Positions 32,583 through 43,916 of a stretch of 64,000 nucleotides of DNA are shown piece by piece. Each line of letters begins with the position of its first letter. The first letter of the stretch is position 1. The notes beneath the pieces are model-generated. The model was not told the origin of the DNA and searched no databases. It worked only from the letters and a program-made list of their open reading frames with translations. The DNA is taken from contig NC_052351.1 of NCBI RefSeq assembly GCF_009727055.1, positions 53,697,123-53,761,122 on the forward strand, read 5' to 3'. The translations under genes were made by a program, and so were the position numbers. This DNA comes from Benincasa hispida. Its lineage: Eukaryota > Streptophyta > Magnoliopsida > Cucurbitales > Cucurbitaceae.

Positions 32583-33290
32583 GCGTTGGGTACAAGCTTT
32601 AAAAGACTCAAGCATATATCTTGGCAAGCTCTTCTGAAGTCTTGGCTAATAAGCATGAGCCCATGCTCACTGCCCATGAGATCATGGGGTCTCTGTAGGG
32701 AATGTTCGAAGAACCGTCCGCTCAGCTCAGGCATGACGCTCTTAAATACATCTTGAATACTTATATGCAAGAAGGGGCATCTATTCAAGAACATGTTCTC
32801 AGCATGATGGTCCACTTTAATGTGGTGAGGATGAATGAGTTTTTCATCGATGAGGCCAGTCAGGTTAGCTGCATCTTAGAAACTTTACCTGAAAGTTACC
32901 TACAGTTCCATAACAATGCTGTTATGAACAGGATTGATTACAACCTGACCACCTTGCTCAATGTGCTGCAGACTTTCTAATCCTTGATGAAAGTCAAAGA
33001 ACAGAAGGGAGAGAAAAATGTTGTCTCATCCTTTGAAAAGTTCTTCAAAGGTTTGACCTTTGGAACTAAGTCTGTTCCTTCTTCTTCCGACACCAAAAAG
33101 TGGAAGAAGAAGAAAGGTGGAAAGGGGAAAGCTAACTCACCAGCTGCTGCCAGAAGGGCAAGAAGGCCAAGACTGGAAAGGGAATCTATTTCTGTTGCAA
33201 TCAGGAGGGACACTAGAAAAGGAATTGTCCCAAATACTTGGCAGAAAAGAAGAAGGCCAAGCAAGGTAAATATGATTTACTTATTATGAA
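32583..33290 (+). pseudogene. Copia-2 gag remnant
   Basis: It begins ERWVQALKDSS and continues after stops into the 92-codon open piece at 32702-32980. That piece contains FEEPSAQLRHDALKYILNT, VLSMMVHFNVVRMNEFFI and YLQFHNNAVMNRIDYNLTTL, typical of UBN2-type Copia gag. A Lys-rich stretch follows (33080-33150). The zinc knuckle at 33184-33230 reads YFCCNQEGH, stop, KRNCPKY: the first Cys is Tyr (33187-33189) and a Trp codon is TAG (33214-33216). Same family as Copia-1. Confidence 0.8.
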
Positions 33291-33600
33291 GACTTGTTTA
33301 GTGGAGAATGATGATTCAACCTGGATAATAGATTCATGTACCATTAACCATGTTTGTTCTTCATTTCAGAAAATTAGGTCATGGCGCCAACTGAATGCTG
33401 GAGAGATGAAGATGCATGTTGAAACTGGACACGTCACCTCAGCTAGGACAGTGGGAGGATTCCGATTTACTTTACAGAAAAGTTATATTTTGTTGGACAA
33501 TGTATATGTAGTTCCTGATTTAAAAAGGAACTTAATTTCTGGAACGTTTTTAATTGAATAAAATTATTTTTTTTACATTTTTCTTTAAATAAAGCGTTTA
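33291..33600 (+). pseudogene. Copia-2 protease remnant
   Basis: A 107-codon open frame (33238-33561) includes DSTWIIDSCTINHVCSSF and VVPDLKRNLISGTFLIE. The protease motif DSG reads DSC, a Gly-to-Cys change beside the catalytic Asp, so activity is unlikely. Confidence 0.78.
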
Positions 33601-34436
33601 TTTCTAAGAATGGTGCATAACTTCTGCTAAGCTAAAATACAATCTTTATGTGCTAAGATCGTTAGCAACTAAAGTTGTCCTTAATATTGAACGGTTTAAA
33701 AATGTGATAACTCAAAATAAAAGACAGAAGATTTCTCCTAAGGAAAATGCCCATTTTGGCACCTAGGATTAGAACACATAAATCTCAATAGGATTGAGAG
33801 GCTGGTCAAGAATGGACTTCTAAGCGAGTTAGATTTTTTTTTTTTTTTTACATGTATGTGAGTCATGCCTTGAAGGCAAAATGACTAAAAGATCTTTTAC
33901 TGAAAAATGCCATAGAGCCAAAGAACCCTTGGAACTTATACATTCAGACTTTTATGGTCCAATGAATGTTAAGGAAAGAGGAGGGTTTTAATATTTCATC
34001 ATTTTTACTAATGATTATTCTAGATATGGTTATACTTATTTAATGCAATATAAGTCTAAAGCCCTTGAAAGGTTCAAGGAGTACAAGGCTGAAGTTGAAA
34101 ATGCATTAAATAAAACCATTAAAACATTTCGGTTTGATCGAGGTGGAGAGTATATGGATCTAAAATTCCAAGACTATTTGATAAAACATGGAATTATATC
34201 CCAAGTCTTGGCACCTGGTACACCTCAGCAGAATGGTGTATCAAAAAGGAGAAATCGAACTCTATTGAACATGGTTCGGTCTATGATGAGTTATGCTTCC
34301 TTACCTGACTCATTTTGGGGTTATGTAGTACAAACTACAACTTACATTTTGAATTGCATTCCGTCCAAAAGTATTAATGAGATGTTCGCCCTAAAGCCTC
34401 GTAGTTATATGTTAGTTGAATCAATGGTTGATTAGT
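33601..34436 (+). pseudogene. Copia-2 pre-integrase and integrase remnant
   Basis: Ordered blocks are: HLGL/NRIERLVKNGLL with a Cys-containing zinc region and a T run at 33836-33850, the FTNDYSRYGYTYLMQYKSKA block, FRFDRGGEYMDLKFQDYLIK, and GTPQQNGVSKRRNRTLLNMV. The third catalytic residue, normally Glu before RRNRTLL, is Lys (AAA, 34244-34246). The 130-codon piece 34043-34435 ends at a stop where RT should begin. RT is entirely deleted. Confidence 0.82.
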
Positions 34437-34439
34437 TTT

Positions 34440-34515
34440 ATGAAATTTATGCAATAATCCATTAAACTAAAATCCAGAAACTATCTTCTGTAACTTAAAT
34501 ATGTATATATAAGTT
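34440..34515 (+). repeat. Short LTR-derived patch between integrase and RNase H
   Basis: The segment ATCTTCTGTAACTTAAATATG with flanks matches 35040-35070 of the downstream LTR. It replaces the whole RT gene at the deletion joint. Confidence 0.6.
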
Positions 34516-34516
34516 A

Positions 34517-34790
34517 CAGACATGTCAAAGCCCATCACACTTTATTGTGATAATAATGGTGTTGTGGCTAATTCCTGAGAGTCTAGAAGTCACAAGCGTG
34601 AAAAGCACATAGAGCGAAAATATCATCTCATTTGAGAGATTGTGTATCGAGAGGATGTAATCATCACACAGATAGCTTCGACGCACAATGTTGCTGATCC
34701 ATTTACAAAGGCCCTCACGACTAAAGTGTTTGAGTGTCACACGCAGAGTATCAATCTATGGGACAAGCCATATTTATTCTAAGGCAAGTG
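34517..34790 (+). pseudogene. Copia-2 RNase H C-terminal remnant
   Basis: It reads ITLYCDNNGVVANS, stop, ESRSHKREKHIERKYHLI, stop, EIVYREDVIITQIAS and ADPFTKALTTKVFE. It has the same order and motifs as Copia-1 14.86-15.05 kb, with two stops. Downstream, GGCAAGTGGGAGATTTTG (34783-34800) is the polypurine region. Confidence 0.8.
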
Positions 34791-34906
34791 GGAGATTTTG
34801 TACTAGGCACGTATTATAGTATAATTTACTATTTTGTGTACTTTTATATTAGTGTGACTTTTATGATGTACACCTCACCAACTGTAGGATAAGTGGAGGA
34901 TTGTTG

Positions 34907-36903
34907 GGGTTGATGCCCTAAATCTCATGAGTCTTGTAGTTTGTAATTGTAATGTACAAACGGTTTATTTATTTAATAAAATATGAGATATTTTATTCGA
35001 CATTTAGTAGCATTAACCCACAAAACCAATAAATTAACATTCAAAAGTTATCTTCTGTAACTTAAACATGTATGTAGAGACATACAGGTGAATCATGTTT
35101 AATTGATAACCTAAATGGTCTGTTGTAGATGGATAAGGTTGGATACCTTATCCAACCTTATCCTGGTGACACTATGAATACGACCCACTTTATAGATGTT
35201 ACAATTATTGTAAAGTGCTACAAATGATCTGATTCTGATCATTCATGTGGAGACATGTGAGCGGGGGTGTTTTATACAAAAGGGTTTGTATAAGATTGAA
35301 CCACGGAATGAATAGTCTCATTATATACCGCTGTTAATGGTAGGACTTACATTTTACCAGGATGACCATAGGTGACATGACCTAAATCCTGAGTGAGTTG
35401 TGAATTCCTGTCTATGAAGACGGTTCTTTAATTTGTATGGGTGAGAGTGGTCAGATCGCCGACTCAATAAGCCTACCATTTTGGGGATTTGTTTGATTGG
35501 GGAGCTGAGAACACAGTTACACAACATGGAATTCACTCATTTCCTAATGTCGGGGTAAGTAGATAAATTGCTACCTTAAGGGCTAATTTTAGGGCATGAA
35601 CAATGTGACGCTACACCCTCTCTGGGTTCGAGAGGGGTTTGGTCATAGTTGGACAATGACTTATTGTCCATTAGAGGGACCAGTGGTACTTAAGAAGTTA
35701 GATGTAACTACAGGGGCAAAACGATATTTTGGGTCGACTGTATTACGAGCAATTTGTGAAGGGTCATCGCATTTTTGACTCGTTATATCCAATGGACACA
35801 GAAATATATCTGTAGTGCGAAATTGAGTGTCGATCTTTAGTAGAGTGACCGACAGTTAATGAAGTTAGATAATTTAATTAAAGGAGTTTAATTATTATCT
35901 TAGTACCATTAGAGCCTTAATCTGCAGGTCCATAAGGTTCCCTATGTAGCTCAAAAGGGATATATGAGAATTAATTTTGGATTAGTTTGAATTATACAAA
36001 TAATTGAGGGATATAATTAATTCAAATTGATTATATGTGATATAATTAATATAATGTATTTGATGCATTATAATATAAAGTTTATTTTGAGAGAAATTAA
36101 ATATTGGAATATGATTAAAATATTAATTATATGGATGAGATTCATATAATTAAATTTAATATGAATTGATTTATATTAAATACCATGTATCATTGAGAGA
36201 AATTAAAACTATAGTTTATATTGTATTTGATACAATATAAAACTATAGGTTATGTGTTACATTTGAGTATTCATATAGTTTATATATATACATTTAATAA
36301 AGTTAATTATATATATATATATTATGATTATTATTTAAATTAAATTAATTTTACTTTAATTTAAGTTTTGAAATTAAGGGAGGCAAATAATTTTCCTCCC
36401 CTTAATTCTCTCATAGATTAATGTGGTGAGTGGGGTAGTTTTATGGGATTTTTCATCTTCTTCACAGAGGATTTTTACAAAGTTTGTATGTGTGCTGTGT
36501 TATTGATTGATTTGTCAAAATCTCCTAAGAACTACTCTCCCTCTCAATCCTCTCCCTCTTCCAGAAAATATAGAGCTCACACCTCCTGTGATTCCCATCC
36601 CCCAAGGAGAATACAGAAGGCTCTCATATGGTGGTGTCCAACTAAATAATGATTTGGTAATTTTTGTGATTTTTGGTTCTGTTCGATTTCCAATGAGGAG
36701 AGTTTATGATCAGTTCGAGGGATTACGTGAAGAAGTGATTCTTCAAGGATAAATTAAATTCCCAACCCTAATTCCTAATTCTTAAAAGCATGTTATAAAA
36801 TTATGTTTTTGCATAAATTATTGTTTTGTAAATTTATAATTCTGTATAAAAATCGAAACTGGGACAATCTCGTTTCTGCATTCGAACTTCACCGTTCCTT
36901 TAC
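34907..36903 (+). repeat. Copia-2 LTR copy 1
   Basis: It starts TGTTGGGGTTGATGCCCTAA and shares promoter-region blocks with the LTRs of Copia-1 (10.5-11.5 kb, inverse), Copia-3 and Copia-4: GGTGAGAGTGGTCAGA, CTTTAGTAGAGTGACCGACA, TCCATAAGG. The 3' terminus is not the expected CCCTTCA but is joined to a second, partial LTR at about 36904. Confidence 0.75.
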
Positions 36904-36904
36904 A

Positions 36905-38371
36905 TAGGTGTCTTGACCTGAATCTTGAGTGAGTTGTGAATTTTTGCCTATGAAGGCAATCCTTTGATTTTTATGGGTGAGAATGGCCAGTTTTGTTGAC
37001 TCAATATACTAATCATTTTGGGGATTCGTCTGGTTGGGGAGCTGGGAACACAGCTACACAAGAAGGAATTCACTCATTTTCTATTGTTAGAGTAAGTAGA
37101 GAAATTGCTCCTTTAATGCTAATTCCGGGGCTTGAACAATGTGGCGTCACACCCTTTCCTGGCCCGAGAGAGGTTTGGTTATAGTTAGAATATAACTTAT
37201 TGTTCATTAGAGGGATTAGTGATACTTAAGGAGTTAGATGTATCTACAGGCACAAAATGGTAATTTGTGAAGGGTCGAAACATTGTTGATTGGTTATATC
37301 CAATGGACACAAAAATATATCCATAGTGCGAAGAGTGCAACTGTCGATCTTTAGTAGAGTGATTGACAGTTAATGGAAATTGATTAGTTTATTTAAAGAT
37401 TTTGATTAATTGATCGAGTACCATTAGAGTTTCAAACTATAGGTCCATAAGGTCCCCTTGTTGGCTTATTTGGGATAAGTGAAAATCGAATTAATTTGGA
37501 TTGTTCAAATTAATAAAGGGAATTGATTATATGAGATATAATATAATGTATATAATACAATATAATATAAAGTTTTATTTGAGAGAAAAATAATTATTTG
37601 AATACGATTCAAATATTAATATGAATTTTTTTTTTCCATATTAAATATTGTTGATTAAATGAGATAATGTGTTTTGTTTATATATATTAAAGAATTTTTT
37701 TGTTTAATTAAATGTTTTTTAATGAGAGATTTGGTTTTAAATAACCTTTTCACTTCATATTCTTTCCCTAGTTGACATATAGAAGATGAATGAATTTGTT
37801 AATTTATGTATATATTAATTAAAGAAAAATTAATTTTTTATTTAATTAAATATTTTTTAATTAGAGAATTGGTTTTAAATAACATTTTCTCTTCATATTC
37901 TCTCATTAATTAGCATATGGAAGATGAATGAATTTGTTCTTTCATTTTCCTCTTGCCCACTTATAAATACACCTAAAGTGTGTAGATTTTGGATGTGTGT
38001 GATATTGTCTAATCTAATTCTCTCAAATTGTTTCTTTCAAATCCTTTCTTCAAATTAATCTTGAAGCCCACAACTCTCATCGATTCCCCACCCTGAGAAT
38101 AACAAGGTTTCCGCATGGTGGTGTTCGATTAATTGCTGCATTTTTATGATCAAAGTGTTCATTGTGTTCGAGTTCCAGGGAGAAATTGATAAGAGATTAG
38201 TTTTCAAAGGTATGTGACTTTTGAATATCTTTTTCCTATTTAATTTCTACACAAATATGTGCTTATTAGATCTTGTATATCTTGTTTCTGTCTTTTATAT
38301 TTTCTGTATGTTTTGTATAATTAGAATTAGGATGCAATAATTTTCGCAACGAGTACTCGTATATCCCATCA
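36905..38371 (+). repeat. Copia-2 LTR copy 2 (5'-truncated)
   Basis: It begins in the middle of the LTR (GGTGTCTTGACCTGAATCTT), aligning with 35375 of copy 1, and runs to the 3' terminus ATATCCCATCA at 38371. It is followed directly by unrelated flank without a primer-binding site, as expected for the outer end of an element. The first ~470 bp of the LTR are missing. Confidence 0.72.
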
Positions 38372-38636
38372 ATTCTTTTCCCTTTTCATTAGATTGGTTT
38401 CTATATGGCTATTTTCATTCTTGTTGTGTTGAATTGTTGTATCATAAATAGCTAGACTATTTTCTAGGGCGTTGATGATATCCTGGATTGACTTATTGAC
38501 ATTTGGATGATTGATTGATTGCATTTTGGTTTATCTATTACAATTTCTTTTTATCAATTGGCCACTAATCGAATGCATGGGCTATTTTCATTGCTTGAGA
38601 GAGAGACAAATATGGGGTGGGGGATGGTATAATAAA
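38372..38636. other. AT-rich flank, nothing recognised
   Basis: Flanking DNA beyond the Copia-2 LTR end. There is no gene or repeat edge. Confidence 0.45.
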
Positions 38637-38850
38637 TGCACCTCAATTACTAGAAACAATATACTCAATATATAATATTCAAATTCAAAAAGAAAGCCAA
38701 ATCATTACTAATTAATTTTTGAACTTGTTTTATGTTAAAATTTTTGTATAATTATTATTTCGTAAGTATAATAGAATTGCACCTCAATTACTAGAAACAA
38801 TACACTCAATATATAATAAACAAACTCAAAACGAAAGCCAAATTGTGTAA
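38637..38850. repeat. Broken tandem duplication (A-B-A')
   Basis: Block A (GCACCTCAATTACTAGAAAC... at 38637-38700) recurs as A' at 38779-38845. Block B between them (AACTTGTTTTATGTTAAA...ATTATTATTTCGTAA, 38701-38764) recurs inside the MITE at 39372-39440. The simplest reading is a tandem duplication of A-island-MITE in which the first copy lost its middle. Confidence 0.6.
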
Positions 38851-39170
38851 TAAGACTTAGATATGAAAATATCCAAATACTTGAAAAAACCTTAAAACCA
38901 TTGGAGACTCCAAAACATAGTCGAGGGAGGCTTCTAATATGCGTTGTCCTGAAGACAGCTAATCGCTCTACACCGGGGACTACAACGATCGTCTCGGTAA
39001 GATACAATGACTAATTTTCGTAGAACTACAACCTCAAACTACTCGGATCTGACAGAACTTTTGGATACTTGCTCTCAACTCAACTAAAGAACAAAAGAAA
39101 GAAAAAAGAAAGAAATCTTCAATTTGGAATGAGATGCTACAAATAAAGAACCAAGTTGCTATTTATAGGC
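38850..39170 (-). other. Higher-complexity island with a 90-codon open frame, function unknown
   Basis: Minus-strand 39007-38735 reads MYLTETIVVVPGVERLAVFR, TTHIRSLPRLCF and a hydrophobic tail that runs into the AT-rich block A. Base composition is more balanced than the neighbourhood. I do not recognise it. A short ORF, a host-gene scrap or an LTR piece are all possible. The tail is low-complexity, which argues against a complete gene. Confidence 0.25.
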
Positions 39171-39180
39171 TAGTAACTTA

Positions 39181-39744
39181 GGGCATGTTTGGTAGGCAAT
39201 CTAAAAATAGAAATTTGAAAACAAGGGATTTAAAGAAATTAGAGTTAGTATTTCATGTTTTCAGATATGTGTTTGGTAGCAGATTTAGTAATTAAATTTC
39301 AATTAATTTTTTTTTAAAAATATGATTGAAAATATATTTAGTTACTCACTAAATATTAGATTGAATATAAACCATTATTAATTAATTTTCGAACTTGTTT
39401 TATGTTAAAGTTTTTGTATAATTATTATTTCGTAATATCATATAATATCATATAATATATTACATATTTTAAGTTTAACAAAAATAACTGAGTTTATAAC
39501 ATGAAATACTATAATTGTGTTATTGTTTTTTGTTTTTATCATTTTTAATACAATTATGCATTTTAAAATTTTGAATTCAAAATCTAGATCAACTGAAAAT
39601 ATAAAAAAGTTGCACTGTTTGGATCACAGAATCCGAAAATAGTTTTCGGAAATAGAATTTAGACTGCCAACCAAACACATACGCTGAACTCAATGAATCT
39701 AAAAAAACATAAAATAGAATCTGAGTTACCTACCAAACAGGTTA
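39181..39744. mobile_element. Tourist-like (PIF/Harbinger) MITE, ~564 bp
   Basis: The left end GGGCATGTTTGGTAGGCAAT faces the inverse complement of the right end, TAACCTGTTTGGTAGGTAAC. TTA flanks both sides (39178-39180 and 39745-39747), the 3-bp duplication typical of PIF/Harbinger elements. The outermost 3 bases differ between the TIRs. The interior is non-coding and holds block B. Confidence 0.62.
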
Positions 39745-39747
39745 TTA

Positions 39748-40317
39748 GTAAAATTTTTGTTTATCAAAGTCAAAATTTTCATTAAAGCTAATAAAAAAAA
39801 AGGTGACATGACATAGGTCCATATATTTGTTGTTAGTTTATTAATGTGTCCTATTATTTTGGTAAAAAAGATATCTTTTTTTCATTTCAAATTTTCATTT
39901 CTATATATATATTGCAATTTTTTTCCTTTTTCAATTTAAAAGTTATTTGGCCAAAGGATTATTTTACATTAAAAAGAGAAAAGACCTGGTTTTTGCTTTT
40001 TTAAAAACAGGAAATTTTTTAGCCTAATTCCCAACTTAACTTGTCCTAACTTTTCAAAACTGTATTTGTTTATTATTTCATTTAAAAAGGTATTTGGAGA
40101 TGAACTTTGTTCTTCTGTACTTTTAAAAATATATAATGCATTTATAAATAATTTAAAAAGTATAAATAAAATATCAATACTTTAAAGGCTATTCTATCAT
40201 TTTAATATAATTTTATTTTAGTACTACATTTATGCTAAATCTACTTGCATTAATGTACGTACATATACATATATATAGATAATTATTTTAAATGATAAAA
40301 CTATTTGAAAATTTTTT
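39748..40317. other. AT-rich intergenic DNA, nothing recognised
   Basis: Poly-T and AT-rich, with no coding region or element end. Confidence 0.5.
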
Positions 40318-40425
40318 AAATATAATAAAATATTACTGTCTATCCGTAATAGACAATGATAAATGATGATAGATTACTATCGTCTATTAGTGATAGACAC
40401 GGATAAAATGCCTATCAATATATAA
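40318..40425. repeat. TATC/GATA-type palindromic repeat, copy 2
   Basis: Units TACTGTCTATC, AATAGACAATGATA, CGTCTATTAGTGATAGACA and TGCCTATCAATA form overlapping imperfect palindromes like those at 3150-3255 and within 55033-55294. Confidence 0.5.
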
Positions 40426-42944
40426 CACTAACAGGAAGAAGAAAAAAAAGATGATAATAATGAAATTCATGGAGAAAAAATAGCTAGAATCAAAAGTTTT
40501 GATTTTGCTTTGGTTTCTCATTTTATTTAAACCTATTTCTACCAGAAATGTAATGAGTTAATTGTTGTTCATGGCCTAAAACAGAAAGAAAGAAGGAAAA
40601 ATTTTAAAAATTAACAGAAAAAATTGCAATCCATATTTTATTCCGAGAAAGATAGGTAGAATTATTGAATAACAAGGTTTCAAACAAAAAAAATTGTTAA
40701 AATCATAAAAACATATTATTGAATAAAAAAAAACTGCATTAAATACTTATATATATGAACCTTGCACCCCAAACACAGACATATGTGACCAAATAACTTT
40801 GCACCCAAACACAGACATATGAATTCACAGATATATAAATTCCACAGACATATGAACTGCAGACATCCTATCTCAACTCTATGTCTCAAACAATTCTTAA
40901 TAGATAGTGACATTTTGTTATATTTATAAATAAATTGACTCATTTTTGTATATTTAATAACACCCAATATATATACATACATACATACATATATATATAT
41001 ATATCTATAACAAACAATGCTATGATATATATTTATTTCATATCTACATTTTTTTTCCAATGAACTACCAAGTCAATGTGTAATAAAAGAACAAAATCAA
41101 TCACATATTATTCATAAAATATAAAGATTCTATGATGGACAAAAGTTTTTTTTTTATTTATTTATTTAAAGTTTGCCTTTCCATCAAAATTGAGACAAAA
41201 GAGGAGAGACAACATCATGAATGAAAGTTATCACAAGCATGTTGACACCCATTATCTTCAATGTGAATACACTACACTCAAAAGCTTTTACCCTCTTAAA
41301 ATATAATAATTTGACTTTTAAAGTATGAAATATATATATATATATATATATATTTGAGATCATAATTAAGGTTGTCAAAACTGTTTAAGAATTATGAGTT
41401 TTCAATCCAAATTTAGATTTCATTTAATTTAAATTTAAAATATTTTAGAACTTGATAAAAAAATTTATGTCTACTTCTTTTCAATTCTATAACATGTTAT
41501 CTACTAAATCTTGCAAATATGTTCCATAATTACCATCCAAATTTTGAAAACAAAAACAAGATTATTTTTTAATTTTATTTATATTTAAAATACATTTGTA
41601 ATAAAGTAAAGAAAAAACATATAGGCGAAACTGTTGATATGCTAAAATTTAAAAAAAAAAATGAAAAAACAAAAGCAAAATAATTATCAAATTGAGCAAT
41701 AATTATTCATTGAGTTTTACTATTTAATAAAATTAGTTATTTTACATGTACCAACTTTTAATAATATAATGAAGTTAATTAATAGAAGAGTGTGACTATT
41801 TGCAGATTTGTAAAGCATAGGAGATGTTATGAAATCATTTCTTAACCATAGTTTCTAAAATAGACTAAGTATGATTTCTTTTTAAATAATTCTTTTAGGA
41901 TTTATTTATTTTAAATAAAAATTTGATTTTTTTTTGCCCATTTTAGAGGATGATCATGGAACTAACTTAGGTAATTTGGCATTTAAATCACTAAATAAAC
42001 TTTTTCCCTATGTTTGAAAGGTAAAAGAAAAAGATTTTTTTTTTTTTTTTTAAAAAAATCGCATTTTCCCACTATTTTTGGCATTTGAAAAAAGAATAAA
42101 AAAATTCCAATTTTTTTACATTCACACGTTAATATCACATTTTATCCCTTATTTTCTAGCATTAAAAGAAAAAATGAATAAAATAGAATCAAAATTCATC
42201 TCTAATTCAAGTTAAAAGAAAATTAGTTTTAAAAAGAGATCACATTTCTTTACATTTTATCTCTAATTTCCATTAAAAAAATAAAAAAAATCACATTTTA
42301 TCCTTTTTTGAGCACCACACGGAAAAAAAAAATAGCATTTTATCTGTAATTAGTATATGTATGTTTCTGTGTGTTTGTATCAATTATTATAATAATGGTA
42401 CATAAACTCAAAACTTAATCAATTTAAACCTTTCATTGAGTTTTGTTTTTAAAGTTCATTAATATAAAACTTTCACACACATATATGACTTCTTTAAATG
42501 CTATGATTGATATAAATTGAAGAGAACTATGACTATCAATTTTTTTTTATTAAATTTGAGCCATTTTTCATATGTCGCCTTCCATTTCTTTGTACTTATT
42601 TAGAAAGAATTATATGGTTCTTCTTTACTACTTTGGTATGATTTTTGGAGAAGAATAATCTTATTTAAGTGTTTTGAATCGATTCAATTATGAAAGTACT
42701 ATACATTGATACCATTATTAATTTGAAATTTTTAGAGATATAAATAGTTACGGAGTACTTTTTAATAATTTTTTAAAAAATCATCTGACATATATCAAGA
42801 TTGTGGTAAAATAAAATAAACATAAAAAAAAATACACCAGGAAAAAAAAAGGAAGTTTTTTTTTAAAAAAATCTTTTTAATTATATATTACAAACGCTAG
42901 AAAATAGTTTTTAATCCATTATTTAAGGTTAAAATATCATATAC
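40426..42944. other. AT-rich intergenic DNA with microsatellites
   Basis: No gene is found. (ACAT)n/(AT)n lies at about 40974-41004 and (TA)n at about 41330-41352. Several A and T runs occur, including about 42036-42050. Open frames at 40716-41060 and 41184-41378 on the minus strand are products of these repeats. Confidence 0.5.
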
Positions 42945-43240
42945 CTTAGTTCATATATTTTGAAATATTTAATTTAAATATTTATATTTTTAATAAATCT
43001 TAAATTTAGTCATTAATATTAGTTTTTGTCAACTTTTCAATTTTTTTTTATTATCTATTAGTATTTTTACTATAAAATTTAAAAACATATTCACATATTG
43101 CATTTTCTTACATAAAAATTATTAAGATGGAATCAATTTTGATAGAAGTTAACTCTAAAGGACTCGATTTAAGATTTATATTGAAAATAGAGAGACTAAA
43201 ATTAAATATTTAAAAGAATAGGGATTAGAGTTAAATAAAC
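42945..43240 (-). repeat. Dispersed unclassified repeat, copy 2
   Basis: In inverse complement it aligns with 2165-2440, best around 43065-43110 (TATGTGAATATGTTTTTAAA). It is non-coding. Confidence 0.5.
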
Positions 43241-43559
43241 TCCAACCTTAAATTTAAATATAATAATAATAAAAGAGAATATTTTTGCTTCTAATAATTA
43301 ATTTAGTTGTATGTTCCTTTACTAAGTCAAAAAGTTGAATAGAGAAGGGAAGGGACATTAGGGCAGAAATCAAGGGGTAGAGGACCTGTAAAGTGAGCTA
43401 CCCTCATCATTTCCAATCATTTCTCTTAATTTCTCATTCTTCTTTAAATTAATTTATATACCAACATGCCTATTATTATGATTTTTTTTTAATTGAACAA
43501 AAATATGAAATAGAAATTCAAACTCTTTCATCCTCGCAATCGGTAAATTATTTTTTCAT
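43241..43559. other. AT-rich intergenic DNA, nothing recognised
   Basis: No gene, RNA or element end is seen. Confidence 0.45.
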
Positions 43560-43903
43560 TAACTAGCTCGACATTGAATACAATAACAAATAACAAAGCT
43601 ATAATACTTAATTGTACGGAGGCCCAATTATCGAGGAATGAAACCATCACTTCCCCATATTCGGAGTATTATGTTATAAAGTTGTTGTTTATTGTTTTCT
43701 AGTCTACTACAATCTTATTTTTTGCGAAAACCTTTTCTCCAAACCCGTTTTATAAAACCATTTTCTCCAAAATGGGGATGGAGGTTGCGAGAGGCACCCG
43801 ATGTGCCATTGGCTGTTCGTATTTGAATTGACTTACTTGTTCGTGAGCGAGAACAAGTACCGCACACTCACTAAGTGAAGCTTCAGAAAGTGCGATTGTG
43901 ACA
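43560..43903 (+). repeat. Orphan Gypsy-type LTR 3' end
   Basis: Relatively GC-rich sequence (GGAGGTTGCGAGAGGCACCC, TCGTGAGCGAGAACAAGTAC) ends GCGATTGTGACA and is followed 2 bp later by a primer-binding site. The 5' boundary is uncertain. No partner LTR or gag follows, so the element was deleted just after its leader started. It is a different LTR family from Gypsy-1 and Gypsy-2. Confidence 0.65.
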
Positions 43904-43905
43904 GT

Positions 43906-43916
43906 TGGTATCAGAG
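43906..43916 (+). promoter_or_regulatory. Orphan primer-binding site
   Basis: TGGTATCAGAG, complementary to plant initiator tRNA-Met, lies 2 bp after the LTR end. Confidence 0.8.

Noticed and set aside
40716..41060. 114-codon minus-strand frame with a Tyr/Ile-rich centre
   Set aside because: The centre translates an (ACAT)n/(AT)n microsatellite. No domain and no conserved start context.
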